DNA of 64,000 bases from Hyperoplus lanceolatus (GCA_026929865.2 CM049414.1:3105001-3169000); one strand, 5' to 3'. Counted from the stretch's first letter, positions 1 through 22,677 are shown. The notes: generated from the letters alone by a model not told the origin. A program made the numbers and translations.

Positions 1-845
1 TCCTTGTTAGGACGTCCTAGTATGTCCAATGTGAACAGAGGATTTATCATATCGTCTGGCAGAAACCTCCATATCTCCACATTTATTAATTTATTCATAA
101 ATCAATGCTATCGGTCTGTGTGTGGGTTTTATAAAGTTTTAACCAAAGGACAGTATTAATAAGAACTTGTGAATTGACAAAGCATATTTAATATGTTTGT
201 TTTTTGCTTGAAAAAATGACTGTTTTTGAGATACAAGGTTTCTGCCAGACAGCGACAATATGTACTAGCTACTGTACTAGCTGGATCCTCTTTGATTGCC
301 TTGCACTGTGGATGGAGGTCACTCCCTCTCTCTTCACATTGAAAATGAAATGACAGCTTTTTGTAGATCAATATTTTGCTTACAAATTACATTCATTGAT
401 ATCGATGATATGAAATGTTTTTGATGACCGAGGTTATTCACAAACCACTAAATGAGTGACTATGATTGATGGGACATGACAGTACACTGTCCACATTATG
501 TGTTGGAAATGGAGTTTTTTCAATGACTCATTGTGTTGAATGAAACTATTCTAACGTTCCATTGTAGCTGACCAGTGTAATGATCGGCAGTGCAAAGGAG
601 TTATGAAATCATCTTTGGAGGAGAGGTCTGCTTCCACAATCACGTGAGAGTTCAACGAAATGTGTCTTGTTTTGCATATGAGGACACTGTCATGTTGTCA
701 CCACGCTCTCCCAGTCAACCCTGTACTGATTATTCTTGGATGATGTGGTGCTTTGTATTGATAGATCTTCAAATAAATGGAATGTACACCTCCCCCTCTG
801 GTCTGCCTTCATTCATTTAGTTTGATCTCATCCGGTTCTTTTCCT
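1..845. other. Non-coding stretch, nothing recognised
   Basis: No exon with convincing splice sites, RNA gene or transposon end was recognised here. The short open frames are ordinary for AT-rich vertebrate DNA. It could hold upstream sequence of the stxbp6-like gene, but no promoter motif can be assigned by eye. Confidence 0.5.
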
Positions 846-1195
846 TAAAGGTGCACTATGCAACGTTTGGGTGTGTCAGAGAACTGAACGTTTTAGGTAT
901 CTAAGCCGGTATATTCTCATAACTGAGTAAACAAACTTTCCTCACAGGAAAATTGGATCGCTGGACCACTGAAGTTAGAAAGCTTAATGAAAAGTTACTG
1001 TTTCACTGTTGTTGTGTACAGCAGCAGGGCCCACAGTTTGGTTTACAAACATATTGGTAACTCGTTTGGCGTTTGGTTCCAGGTGCATTGAAAATAATTT
1101 ACTTTTGATTTATGATGATATAATTATTCAATACTAAGAATATATGCGAATGTAAACAAATGCCCCTCCTCTGAAACTGCATAGTGCACCTTTAA
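846..1195. mobile_element. Short inverted-repeat element (MITE), complete
   Basis: The stretch starts with TTAAAGGTGCACTATGCA and ends with the exact reverse complement TGCATAGTGCACCTTTAA. It is about 350 bp and has no coding capacity. A second copy lies in the opposite orientation at 1445-1785. Matched ends, a second copy and lack of coding content fit a non-autonomous DNA transposon. The superfamily is not determined. Confidence 0.8.
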
Positions 1196-1444
1196 AACTG
1201 ACTGTCTATTACAGAGCTTATTGCAAGATCCTTTTTGACTACTTTTATCTTTTATTGTAAATCAAGTCACAAAGGTTGAATCAGTCACGTGATTGGCTGT
1301 TTGCTCAGTCCGACACTGAAGACATGTCAAGACAATGTCTTGATTGATAAAGAATTGGTGCTGATGAGGGTGACATACTATCAAGTACAATATTGTGATA
1401 CTAATTTTTGAAGAAAATAAAAGCATGTTGCAGTTCGTAGTCAT

Positions 1445-1785
1445 TTAAGGTGCACTATGCAGTTTCAGGTGAGGGCGATTTGTTTACATTTTGAGAGCCT
1501 GCAGTTAATTTACAAAACATATATTTCTCTACATGTTATTCTTAGTATTGACTAATTATTCCAATCATGAATCAAAACTAAATTATTTGGAGGAATCTGG
1601 AAGTTGGAACCAAATGTAAGACTATTATATATTTGTAAACCAAACTGTGGGCTGTGCTTCTGTAAACAACAACTGTGAAACAGTCACTTTTCAGGTATAG
1701 CTTTCTAACTTCAGTGTTCCAGCGATCCAATTTTCCTGTGATGAAAGTTTGTTGAATTCAGTTATGAGAATATACCTACACATAT
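1445..1785. mobile_element. Second, inverted copy of the 846-1195 MITE, one end lost
   Basis: It begins with the same terminal motif (TTAAGGTGCACTATGCAG) and then reads as the reverse complement of the first copy, including the segments matching the first copy's 'tttggtttacaaac' and 'ccaattttcctg' regions. The distal terminal repeat is missing, so this copy is truncated at about 1785. The two copies form an inverted pair about 250 bp apart. Confidence 0.75.
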
Positions 1786-2179
1786 TTTGTCTGTTTTTAT
1801 CCATTCGATTTTCATTCCATAATATCCTAAATAATGAACCATTTAGGTCTCGGTAGCACATCCCCAGCCCCAGCAGTTCCAGTGCTTTTCAGCCCTGGCT
1901 CTTACACAGACTGTGACTGTTCTCTGACTGTCCGTCTTTGGTCACGTGCATGTCAACCTCTTTGAAATGGGATGGATTAGGTTTATCTGTGCCTTCTCAG
2001 CAAGGCACGTCGCTTGGTGTGCACCGGGGAGATATTCATTACCAAATCCTGGGAAATATTCAGTGAATTTATACTGTTACTTACTTTTGAACTAACAAGA
2101 CTAGCAAGTCTCCCTGGACTACAAGCCACTGCAAGAACAGGTAGGCTCTGACCATTTTGACCTAACAGCAACGAAGTAT

Positions 2180-2720
2180 CGAACTTCAGTGTATTTACTG
2201 AGTATCTGTACTTTACTTGAGTATCTGCTTTTTGAAAACTTTGACTCTGACTCCACTACATTTCAAAGACAAAAATGTTACTTTTGACTCCACTACATTT
2301 CTAGGAGGCAAACAAAGTTAAAGTTACTTTCAGACTAAGAAAAGCATTGAAGTCAGCTGGTTATTTTTCTAACATGCAATAAGCCACATGCAACGTTTAT
2401 CACATAAGGAAACCATTTACAGTACCCGCTTTAATTTTAGAATGATAATTTGAGTTAAATATTTGTCACTTCACTTCTCCATTTGATCCCCTTGTCTTGT
2501 TGGATCACCAGTCCTACGTTAGTCCTTTGCCTTTATCTAGCAGAAATGTACACTTTGTACTTTTAAATGCTTAATTAAAAAAAAAGCAAATATTGGACTT
2601 TAACTAGAGTTAAAAAAAATTAATCCTGGGCAACTTTCGCTTGTTGTTGAGTAATATTTGACTAGGAGTATCTATACTTTGACCTACTGGGGTTGAGTAT
2701 TTGTCCATCACTGAGAATCA
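2180..2720. repeat. Interspersed repeat of the 'ACTTGAGTA...CTCCACTACATTT' type
   Basis: The stretch carries repeated phrases such as TTTACTTGAGTATCTGC and two copies of GACTCCACTACATTTC. I recognise these as part of an interspersed repeat common in teleost genomes. There is no coding content. Boundaries are approximate and the class is uncertain. Confidence 0.45.
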
Positions 2721-3371
2721 TTCATCATAAATGTACTTTGGTGTATGAAAACATAGCCCAGGCATACAATTGACCATAGTAGAGTTGTAGTGATACATTC
2801 TGTAAATAGCATTGAATATAATGAATCTTCATTTTCCTTATAAATATGAATTTTTTGTTTTAATGTATATATAGTCTTTGAAATGACGGAAAGTAATAAT
2901 GACCATAGCAGCTTATATCTCAAGGTGAGGGTCTTCAGATGTCCACTTTATGCCCCGCTCCCAAAAAAATATATATATTATTACAATATTTTCAGCTCTG
3001 CATCTATTCTTGACTAAATATCATGTGCATTTCAAATGTGTTTTTATTTATTTGTGCATATCAGCACAGTGATGAAGTAGATAATAGTAAAAAAATTTTT
3101 TTATTGCGAATAAAGTTACTATTGAATTGTACCAAAAAGGTATATAATGTCATTATTGGCTCATGTTTTGAGTACCAAATGCATACTGTAACCCTTCTTT
3201 GGTCCTTTCTCTACATTGTTAGTGCTGTGATGACTATTTTCATAACTTATTGGTAGAGAACCGACCCCATCTTTCGATCGTATAGCTCCTTCAGGCTTGT
3301 TGGCCCTCTACATTGCCTGGATATTAGTGTCTAAATGGGCACATTGATCACCTGTAGGTCTCAGCACTACA

Positions 3372-14446
<11,075 letters not shown>

Positions 14447-14757
14447 AGCCTGTTAGAGGATGAATGGAGTTCTTCAGAATACTTAAGATGAATCCTGGAA
14501 TATGGACACTAACACTCTTCATGAAGACAACTGGAGAAGAGCCACTCTGGTTTTGGACCATTACTAAACTGTTTCTATTGTAACTGAGTGCAGTGTAGAG
14601 AACTAAATATTTGTTGCTTGCAATTTTAATCTGTGCTTGATCAAATGATCATCTGTGTTCAGTTTTTGCCTGTTGTCAGATGAACTTACTTTACAACATG
14701 AAGATAGCTGGACTTGTAGATTTAAGCTGCAGTTATTATAGTTCAAACACCAAAGAC

Positions 14758-14763
14758 AATAAA
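14758..14763 (+). promoter_or_regulatory. Polyadenylation signal AATAAA, candidate for the stxbp6-like gene
   Basis: A canonical AATAAA lies about 310 nt downstream of the stop codon at 14446, with no earlier AATAAA seen in the 3' flank. The position is plausible for a 3'UTR end, but cleavage was not shown. Confidence 0.45.
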
Positions 14764-15104
14764 CTTGGCATGCATAACTGAAACAATGTGGGCATGCTAT
14801 ATAACATATTGGCTTACTACTCAAGTTGTCTTTAGTAATGATATGTAGGAAAAGTGTCACATTGATGGTTCAGTTTGCCCTGCGTGCATTGTAATGATGA
14901 AAATAAGAATGTCAAGTGAAGAATGTCAAGTGAAGTTACCCACACATTGCTGCTTGCAGCTTTTTAATTTTGTTCTTTGAAACCAGGTTCAACCATGAAA
15001 GGGTTAAAAAAGGAATCTGCTTAAACCGAGAATATATTTTAACATGTTTGTTTTCTATCATTTGTTATCAACACTTTTATCTAGCACTTATTACACTGTC
15101 TAAA
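14764..15104. other. Intergenic sequence, nothing recognised
   Basis: No gene or repeat end was recognised between the probable gene end and the fold-back element at 15105. It contains a short direct repeat of GAATGTCAAGTGAAG (near 14908 and 14923). Confidence 0.45.
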
Positions 15105-15441
15105 CTTAAAGGCCTACTTCACCGGTTTGAATATGAAGGTGTATTGAATTCTGAGATCCTATGTAGTATAAATGTGCAAAAAAAATTAAAATCGGTTCAT
15201 CCTAGCCTGAGAAAAGGCAGAAAGAGTGTTTTTTTTAACCCTATATTTCTCTTTCTCGTGACATCACAGAAAGAGAAATATAGGGTTAAAAAAACGTACT
15301 TTGTAAATATTACTGTGATGTCACAGTAAAAGACATCACAGTAATATTTACAAAGTAAGTTTTTTTTCGCACATTTATACTACATAGGATCTCAGAATTC
15401 AATACACCTTCATATTCAAACCGGTGAAGTAGGCCTTTAAG
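15105..15441. mobile_element. Compact fold-back element with nested hairpins
   Basis: It starts CTTAAAGGCCTACTTCACCG and ends with the reverse complement CGGTGAAGTAGGCCTTTAAG. The outer arms match for about 75 bp. Inside, two more inverted repeats occur: AACCCTATATTTCTCTTTCT with AGAAAGAGAAATATAGGGTT, and ACTTTGTAAATATTACTGTG with CACAGTAATATTTACAAAGT. Almost the whole 337 bp can fold. Non-autonomous DNA transposon by structure. Confidence 0.85.
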
Positions 15442-16448
15442 ATCTGCGTCACAGGTAGTAATGCTTAGGGTGAATGGTATTCTTTTTACGCTTCTGTATC
15501 TGCACATGGTTTTTACTAAATTATATATAATTGTACTCAAGTTTGATTTGACATTACACTTCATCACCAATTGTTGCCATCATTATGTGTTCCTGGTTTC
15601 TGTTTGTTTTAAGTGTGTGTTTATGTGCGTTTGAACAGTGCACATTGCCATGTCTTGTGTAAAATCTGTGTCCTCTATGTTCATATTGCTGTCTTGAACA
15701 CTTGTCAAACTGTCACTGCATATTTTGTCTCCTGTACTGTGTCTTCTGGTCTATGTATGTCATTGTGTGTTTTTTAGTTTGTATTAGAGGTATTGTCTTT
15801 GACTGTTGAGTGAAATTGAATCATGTGGGGAAGGTCAAAAGGATTACTCAAGTGAACCTGTCTGTGTGGAAAAGTCTATATAAAGTGACTATAAAGTGTA
15901 AATGTTGTCTTAAGCTGAAACCCTTTATGTTTGCATAGCAAATTTTAGTAATTAAAGTGGGCAGATCTAAACAGTGATTTAAGTATGCATTTGTGTAAAC
16001 TAAACACAATTTTGTCTTTGATAAATTAACCAAGGATATTCATTCTAACTTTATTAAAGGGTTCAAGCCTGCATGGCTGAGTTTGCTCAGGTTTGTTATT
16101 ATTCGTCTAATGCCGCATCTCAAATATAAGAGAAAATGAATATTTTGCTCAAATAACCATGAGCTGGAATGAGCTAGAAACATGAAATTTGGCACAATAG
16201 CTTGAAAGGATTTGCAAACGCTTCCCAGGAAATATAAGCCATCCGGTCCTGGTAGCGCTACAATTAAATAGAGAAGAAGAAAGACACAGTAAGTCCTATT
16301 AACTTGAAATCTGCCACAAAGCTGCAGCAGATAGTATTGCCTATTGGACCATAATGGTCCCATGTGACGGTACTGTGCTAATTAGCAAAAACTGGTAAAC
16401 AGGAAGTTGAAATCTTTCAAATTTGGCTCTATCAACACCAAATTTCTA
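15442..16448. other. Intergenic sequence with a probable old repeat, unclassified
   Basis: No gene was seen. The part from about 16040 to 16440 (GAGCTAGAAACATGAAATTT, GGTCCTGGTAGCGCTAC) resembles repeated non-coding DNA known from fish genomes, but no ends could be defined. Confidence 0.35.
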
Positions 16449-16720
16449 CACTGCCCAGCCTAAAGAAAAGTCACAAACTCAAATATCTTGTTAGACCATC
16501 TTTAGCTTTGATTACGGCACATAAGGTTGCTCTGAACCTAGAAACTGAAGCATCCCCAGATCCTACTGTATACTGCCACACAGGCTTGTACAGTAGGCAC
16601 TAGGCATGATGGGAGCATCACTTCATTCACCTCTACTCTTACCCTGATGCACCCATCACTCTGATCAGGGTCAATCTGGTCTCATCAGACCAGACAACCC
16701 TTTTCCATTACTCCTGAGTC
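16449..16720 (-). mobile_element. Degenerate Tc1-like fragment
   Basis: The plus strand reads CCTGATGCACCCATCACTCT and CTGGTCTCATCAGACCAGAC, phrases that mark the reverse strand of many fish Tc1 transposase regions. The frame is destroyed and no terminal repeats were found. Confidence 0.5.
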
Positions 16721-17054
16721 CAGGGCTGTACGCTAATTTTTTTAGGTGGCACTGGTGCTAGCAATCAAAAAAATTCAGTAGCACAAAAATAAATTTGGTA
16801 GCACACAAAGTAAAAAACTTGCATAACTTTAACCCTTACATTTCACTCTAATTACCTTTGAGCATGTCATCTTGGTCTCATTTGAGATTCTCAATTAATA
16901 TTATATCCTAGTGTGTGCAGTAATAATTATAGAAGAATTAATAGAGGTGCACTGATTGCAATTTAGACCAAATTATCTAACCTGCCAATTGCAATTTTTT
17001 GCTGATTCAGAATTATTTCTCCCCATAAAAATATAAAAATAATATCTATATCTA

Positions 17055-18291
17055 GGGGAGAACGGGGGAATCTGAGGCATCGGGTAATGTCACCCCCTGT
17101 ATCTAGGCAACGGAAAACATTTGTGGTCATGTGAGATATATGTTTTCAAGCCCCTCTCATTTCCCCATGGCCCTGAAAGAGAGGACCTCATGGTGCTGTG
17201 GTAAGCATGTTTTTTTCACCAAAATAGGTATTTTGCATGTAAAAGTAAATTTTCTTGCTGTCAACTTAATCAACTGTTGTGCCAAAGCAAATGTATTCAC
17301 ATAGAAAAACCTCTATCATACGTGTTGATGAACTACCAACATATGAAACCATGTGATGCTGATAACTGAAGATTAGCCTGAAATGCTAAGAGAGGTAGTT
17401 TTTTCTCAAATTGTGGTGGTGGGGGAAAGTGAGCCAAATGCTGTGGGGGAAAGTGAGCCACTATCTCACTTTCCCCCACCATGAGGCACAAGTTAAGTTT
17501 AGTCTTAAACATATTTTAATGTAATATTACATAACATATGTTTTATTTTAATGTCATACACATTGTAGAAAAGCCATCATGCCAAGGAAATACACAAGGA
17601 AGAGGACCTGGGGAAACCACACGGAAAGAGCACCTTCTCATCTTTCCCTGTAACCTTCAGGGCTGGAATGTAGAGTAGGCCTAGTTGTAGAGTATGACAG
17701 GCTGATGTTATAATCCAGTTGGGTCTTCTCCTGTGTTCTGAGTCCCAGGCTGTTCTCGCTGGTTCTGATTTTCCTATGCTTTGACCCCCAGACACTAGCT
17801 GGCTCTAAGGGTCCTGTGTTTTGACCCCCAGACTGTGTTCTAATCTAACTGGTTCTATCTTTCATTTGAATCTTATTAAAACCTTTTGAATTATAATATG
17901 TTGTATTTGATTTTGTTACTTTCAAGTGTTTAGAAAATCTGCTTTGCTTAATTGACCAAACCCCATCATTCTTTTACTAGTCCGACATTAGTTCTGGAAT
18001 GTGTGGCTAGCTTTTAGGATTCTTACTGTTACAATATGTGTTGTTATAGTAGTTTCAGAGTGGAAAAAGTAAGTGGATCAGTTTACCCTACAGCTGTGGT
18101 AACGAGAGCCACTTGAAAACTTTTTTTTAAAACAATCATATTTTCACTGCCCTTTGTCTTGAAAAAATTCTGCTAATGCCCATTTCTAGGAAACATCCTG
18201 AATTAATGGGAAATGTGTAAATTTGAGTGATAAATAGCTCGCTTAGAGGGGAGCAAATGTAAAAAGTGGCTCAGATTACCCCGTTCTCCCA
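17055..18291 (+). mobile_element. pogo-like element, internally deleted, with relic transposase start
   Basis: The ends are GGGGAGAACGGGG (17055) and CCCCGTTCTCCC(A) (18291), flanked by TA on each side. Inside, direct and inverted copies of GTGGGGGAAAGTGAGCCA occur near 17420-17480. At 17578 a start codon opens MPRKYTRKRTWGNHTERAPS and is soon closed. This resembles the conserved N-terminus of pogo/Tigger-type transposases (MPR-x-Y-x-RKT). The rest of the transposase is absent. TA target, short ends and this N-terminus fit pogo. The class is inference. Confidence 0.7.
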
Positions 18292-18363
18292 TATATTTTT
18301 GGTATATACATATAATTATTATATTAATAATAATAAACATTTTTAGAAAATGTCCTTCTGTTA

Positions 18364-19511
18364 CAGTTTTTTTCGATTGCTAACCCAAGGTGGGCACAAC
18401 TGTAGCTCAATGTGCAAAACTCTAACTACAGTCTGCACTACCAACAGTCACTGGAGCTGAACAGTTCACTTCACCTGCAAAATAGGCTCAGTGCAGCAAA
18501 CACTATGAACCAGCCTCATTGAAATAACACACACTGTCACTCAGAATATGTTAAGAGTACAAACACTAGCATCAAACCCCAATACATAAATTACAAACTT
18601 TTAATCTTTACAGTTTGAATAATTTGAGTTAATTCACACAAATTACGTAATATTTTCTTTGATGAAAGGGTGAAATCCTTTCACATGAAATTGTTTATTT
18701 TATAACATACCAGTTTTTTTTAGGAAAACAAAAATAGATGAAAATCAGAAGTTTGCTTCAATAGATACACATTTTGTATATTTTATTGAAAACATTTCGA
18801 AGTGTAGTATTTATCTGTGTAAATATTCTATAATTGTAATACAGAAATCAATTCCTGTAATGTTGTCATTTACTGTAAGGATGCAACTCTAAGCTGTTTG
18901 TTTGCTGGAAAATTCGTATTACAGATGCAACTTTAGATTTTTGCAGATTGGGTTGCACTCTCAACCCTGCCTCTCTCAATGAGAGACCATGATTCACAAC
19001 AGGGTCTATCAGTGTTGCCCTTACTGTAATTCATCAGACATTACAGCTCTATGTCTTCTAGGTCTTCCTCCACACATCCACACTCTCACTGCCACTCTTC
19101 TACCTCCAACAACCTGTCTTCCTGGGTCCATTTCCAAAAAAAAAAATATTTTTGAGCTTTCCCTTTATACTGTATATATGTTCACTAACAAGTCTAAACA
19201 AGACATCTTAGTGTTTGAGTTGAAATTGCAATCCGCAGTGTTTGAAAGGGATTCATTCTGTTTTGAATGTGTGGTTTATAGTTGTGGCAGCAGTGTGTTA
19301 GCATTTGAAAAAAGTGCTGGAAATACACTGTGTTGTGCAGGCTGTGGTTAAGCCATGAGATAGGTGTGTAGAGTTTTGAACATTGTGTATAAGCAATGAA
19401 AAACGAGCTACAGTTTGGTCCGAATGAACCGCTGCTCTGCATACTGTTGTTAGAGTTTTGCACTTGTCGTTCCAGTTGTGCCCACTGTGATTTAGCAATC
19501 GTAAAAAACTG
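18364..19511. mobile_element. TA-flanked inverted-repeat element (IS630/Tc1-type ends), no transposase
   Basis: It starts CAGTTTTTTTCGATTGCTAA and ends TTTAGCAATCGTAAAAAACTG, with TA at 18362-18363 and 19512-19513. It is 1,148 bp. The terminal region (GGTGGGCACAACTG / AGTTGTGCCCAC) also matches in inverted form. No transposase frame was seen, so it is a non-autonomous derivative. Confidence 0.85.
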
Positions 19512-19513
19512 TA

Positions 19514-19910
19514 ATTAAAACCAAACTTTAAAACATTAAACATAGCCTATTAAATAAAAAAGTATACATATTGGTACAATTTAGGATAAATCAAATAGGT
19601 TGTTGTGAATATGTTGGGAGTATTTTTTCAGTGGCTTATTGTGTAACTTACACAAAGTTTTAAATAAGTTATTTCAAACTTTGTTTAAATAGACTACTGT
19701 TGACTGCTCTCTGCAGCTGAATGAGTTGCCATTCAAGCTAGAGCACTACATTGCTATAAAGCGCTAACTTCCTGTTCTTACCGGCTTCAAAATAAAAGTC
19801 AACTCACGTTTGGCTAGCAACAGATTTTTAATGTGAAGGCGCACAGGAAATGTTCTGTTTGCACACGCGCTAACTTAACTGCAGTAATGTAAAGAGAGCA
19901 GAGAGCCGCT
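19514..19910. other. Spacer before the tRNA array, nothing recognised
   Basis: AT-rich sequence without a recognised gene or repeat end. Array-homologous sequence begins at about 19911 with CTTACTCAACACAGAATTATAT, partway through a unit. Confidence 0.45.
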
Positions 19911-20238
19911 TACTCAACACAGAATTATATTACCCAGTTTGAAGAGGAATAAGGACCTGGGTTTCCAGGGTGACCCCCTGACCTGGGCCTACACACTGCC
20001 CCACTCAGTCTCACCAGGCCCGGCCTGACCACCTGCAGGAACACCCCCTGGCTGGCCTGGGCCATCCCTTTTCTACCGACTGCGTCATATTCACTAAGGT
20101 GCTCAAAGGAGTTACAGCAGCATCAAATGTGTCCAAGCACATATGCTCAATTACGGTGAAAAGTCTGACTAAAATTGATAGTCTTTGTCTGTTCCCATTT
20201 GTAGGCAATTGTGTTGCATCGTGTAGGCAGTGGCGCAC

Positions 20239-20838
20239 TCCTTGTCCACAGTCTGGTCACATCAAGGCTCGACTACTGCAACTCCCTCCTTTCGGTCTCC
20301 CCCAAAAACCCTCCATAAACTCCAACTTCTTCAACACTCAGCAGCAAGGATCATCTCCAGAACACCCTCCTCTCACCACATCACCCCTGTCCTTCACCAG
20401 CTTCATTGGCTCCCGGTTCATTTCCGTATTCAATTTAAAATCCTCCTCTACACCTTCAAAAGCATCCATAACCTTGCACCCACATATCGAACAGACCTCA
20501 TTCAAATTGCCACTCCCTCCCGTGCACTCCGCTCCTCCTCCTCAGTTCACCTCACTGTCCCCTCTGCCCGTCTCACCACGATGGGGAGCAGAGCCTTCAG
20601 CCGCTCTGCTCCCCTGCTCTGGAATGCATTACCCCCCGACATCCGCAACAGTGACTCCATATCCCTGTTCAAATCTAAACTCAAAACTCATCTTTTCAAA
20701 TTTGCTTACCCCCCCGGATCTTCCCATCCCATTTTGTTTTTAAATCAATTAATTGTACTGTATTTTTCACATTGTACGGTGTCCTTGCGTGTCTTGAAAG
20801 GCGCCTTTAAATAAAATTTATTATTATTATTATTATTA
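20239..20838 (+). mobile_element. L2-like LINE, 5'-truncated 3' end, inserted in the tRNA array
   Basis: The frame from 20239 gives the extreme C-terminus of a fish LINE reverse-transcriptase protein: LQLLQHSAARIISRTPSSHH, LHWLPVHFRIQFKILLYTFK and MGSRAFSRSAPLLWNALPPD, ending LFKFAYPP. The 3' end is GCGCCTTTAAATAAAATT followed by (ATT)n, typical of L2/CR1-type tails. The left junction follows array sequence ...GGCAGTGGCGCAC and the right junction resumes at AAATGTTGGCGGG. About 424 bp of array sequence present in other units, including the Val-AAC gene, is missing here. Confidence 0.85.
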
Positions 20839-21028
20839 AATGTTGGCGGGTTGTAGTGAAATGCTGATCAACTGACATCTCAGTAAAACGTTGGTGGGTT
20901 GTAGTGAACCACTGACCCAAGGTTGGTCTTGCTGGCTGCATGTTTTGCTTTCCAAAAGCCCGCGCAAAGGGGGCCAGGCATGATACATGTCATTTCGATT
21001 TTCGGGACGAAAATGCTCCCCTTCTCAG

Positions 21029-21100
21029 TCCTCGTTAGTATAGTGGACAGTATCTCCGCCTGTCACGCGGAAGACCGGGGTTCGATTCCCTGACGGGGAG
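21029..21100 (+). tRNA. tRNA-Asp(GTC), array copy 1
   Basis: 72 nt. Box A TTAGTATAGTGG, anticodon loop CTGTCAC, box B GGTTCGATTCC. One T-stem pair is G-T (CCCTG instead of CCCCG). The acceptor stem pairs (C5-G68). AGTTTTCT about 10 nt downstream is a pol III terminator. Probably functional. Confidence 0.93.
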
Positions 21101-21239
21101 TAACATAGTTTTCTACCAACTGGGCATATGCACAAAGGTCAAGAGGGGTCGCCAGGTATGCTATGCGGTGGCGTGTAATAAATGTAATTTCGGTCAAATC
21201 CCTTGAGCCGTTTACGTGCCGAAATACTCGCCGAATCAG

Positions 21240-21301
21240 TCCTTGTTAGTTTGGTGGGCAGCATCACGCGGAAGACCGGTGTTCCATTCCCAGTCGGGGA
21301 G
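21240..21301 (+). pseudogene. tRNA-Asp relic, anticodon arm deleted (copy 1)
   Basis: 62 nt. It aligns to tRNA-Asp but lacks about 10 nt spanning the 5' side of the anticodon arm and the anticodon itself, has TTTGGTGGG in box A and a changed box B (GTTCCATTCC). The downstream T4 of true Asp copies is TTCT here. Confidence 0.9.
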
Positions 21302-21543
21302 TGACTGAGTTCTCTAACAACTGCGTGACATTCACTGGGACGCTCAAAAGAGATAGAGTAGGTTCAACTGTGTCCAAGTACGTATGTCTAATTACGGTCA
21401 AAAGTCTGACTGGTGCAGAGAGTGCCAGTTTGTCTGCCTGCCTGCCTTTCTGCTTTCCTGCTTCCAGTTTAATGTAATAGCCTGTGGGCAGTGCAATAGA
21501 CTCTGCAGTTGTCTGACAATTGAACTTTACTCACGCCAAAGAG

Positions 21544-21616
21544 TGTTTCCGCCCGGTTTCGAACCGGGGACCTTTGGCGTGTGAGGCTAACGTGATAACC
21601 ATTACACTACGGAAAC
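21544..21616 (-). tRNA. tRNA-Val(CAC), array copy 1, degraded
   Basis: 73 nt with the discriminator base. Anticodon CAC. The D-loop reads TGTAATGG rather than TGTAGTGG (loss of a conserved G), and an A-C mismatch is present in the anticodon stem. Likely inactive or weak. Confidence 0.75.
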
Positions 21617-22052
21617 TGGCAAATTTATTCACCACGAAGATCCGCACGGCCACCTACCTGCTTACTCAACAAAGAATTATATTACCCAGTTTGAAGAGGA
21701 ATAAGGACCTGGGTTTCCAGGGTGACCCCCTGACCCGGGCCTGCACACTGCCCCACTCAGTCTCACCAGGCCCGGCCTGACCACCTGCAGGAACACCCCC
21801 TGGCTGGCCTGGGCCATCCCTTTTCTACCGACTGCGTCATATTCACTGAGCTGCTCAAAGGAGTTACAGTAGCATCAACTGTGTCCAAGCACATATGCTG
21901 AATTACGGTGAAAAGTCTGACTCAACTTGATAGTGTTTGTCTGTTCCCATTTGTAGGCAATTGTGTTGCATCGTGTAGGCAGTGGCGCACACTCTGCAGC
22001 TGGCTGACAATTGAGCTGAGTACAATTTGACCTTAACACTTACGCCAAAGAG

Positions 22053-22125
22053 TGTTTCCGCCCGGTCTCGAACCGGGGACCTTTCGCGTGTTAGGCGAAC
22101 GTGATAACCACTACACTACGGAAAC
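22053..22125 (-). tRNA. tRNA-Val(AAC), array copy 1
   Basis: 73 nt. GTTTCCGTAGTGTAGTGG start, anticodon loop CTAACAC, box B GGTTCGAGACC, complete acceptor pairing. No run of four T lies in the immediate downstream sequence (ACTCTTTGGCG). Confidence 0.93.
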
Positions 22126-22605
22126 TGCCCGGTGCTCCTCCACGCACAACTGCGCGGCCACCCACCTGCTTACGCAACGCAGAATTCAGTTTGAAAAGGA
22201 ACGAGGACCTGTTATTTCCAGGATCAACCCCTGGCCTGGGCCATCACTCTGCCCCACTCAGCCTAACAACCGCCAGGAAGACCCCTTACTAACCCTACGC
22301 CGGATGACCCCACAACTCTACAGCATGCAGTGACGGTCCCCTGCATGTTGAGGCTCCCAGACCAATGCACAGAGGTCAAAAGGTCGCCAGGTATGCCAAA
22401 TGTCCTTTTCAGTCAAATGTTGGCGGGTTGTAGTGAAATGCTGATCAACTGACATCTCAGTAAAACGTTGGTGGGTTGTAGTGAACCACTGACCCAAGGT
22501 TGGTCTTGCTGGCTGCATGTTTTGCTTTCCAAAAGCCCGCGCAAAGGGGGCCAGGCATGCTACATGTCATTTCGATTTTCGGGCCGAAAATGCTCTCCTT
22601 CTCAG

Positions 22606-22677
22606 TCCTCGTTAGTATAGTGGACAGTATCTCCGCCTGTCACGCGGAAGACCGGGGTTCGATTCCCCGACGGGGAG
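22606..22677 (+). tRNA. tRNA-Asp(GTC), array copy 2
   Basis: 72 nt. Consensus copy: acceptor TCCTCGT/ACGGGGA, anticodon GTC, T-arm CGGGG/CCCCG, box B GGTTCGATTCC. TTTT follows 9-10 nt downstream. Compared with the human gene, the first anticodon-stem pair is T-A instead of C-G, so pairing is kept. Confidence 0.96.

Noticed and set aside
20099-20743. A 214-residue Ser/Pro-rich protein
   Set aside because: It is a shifted frame over the LINE; the frame from 20230 gives a clear LINE C-terminus.
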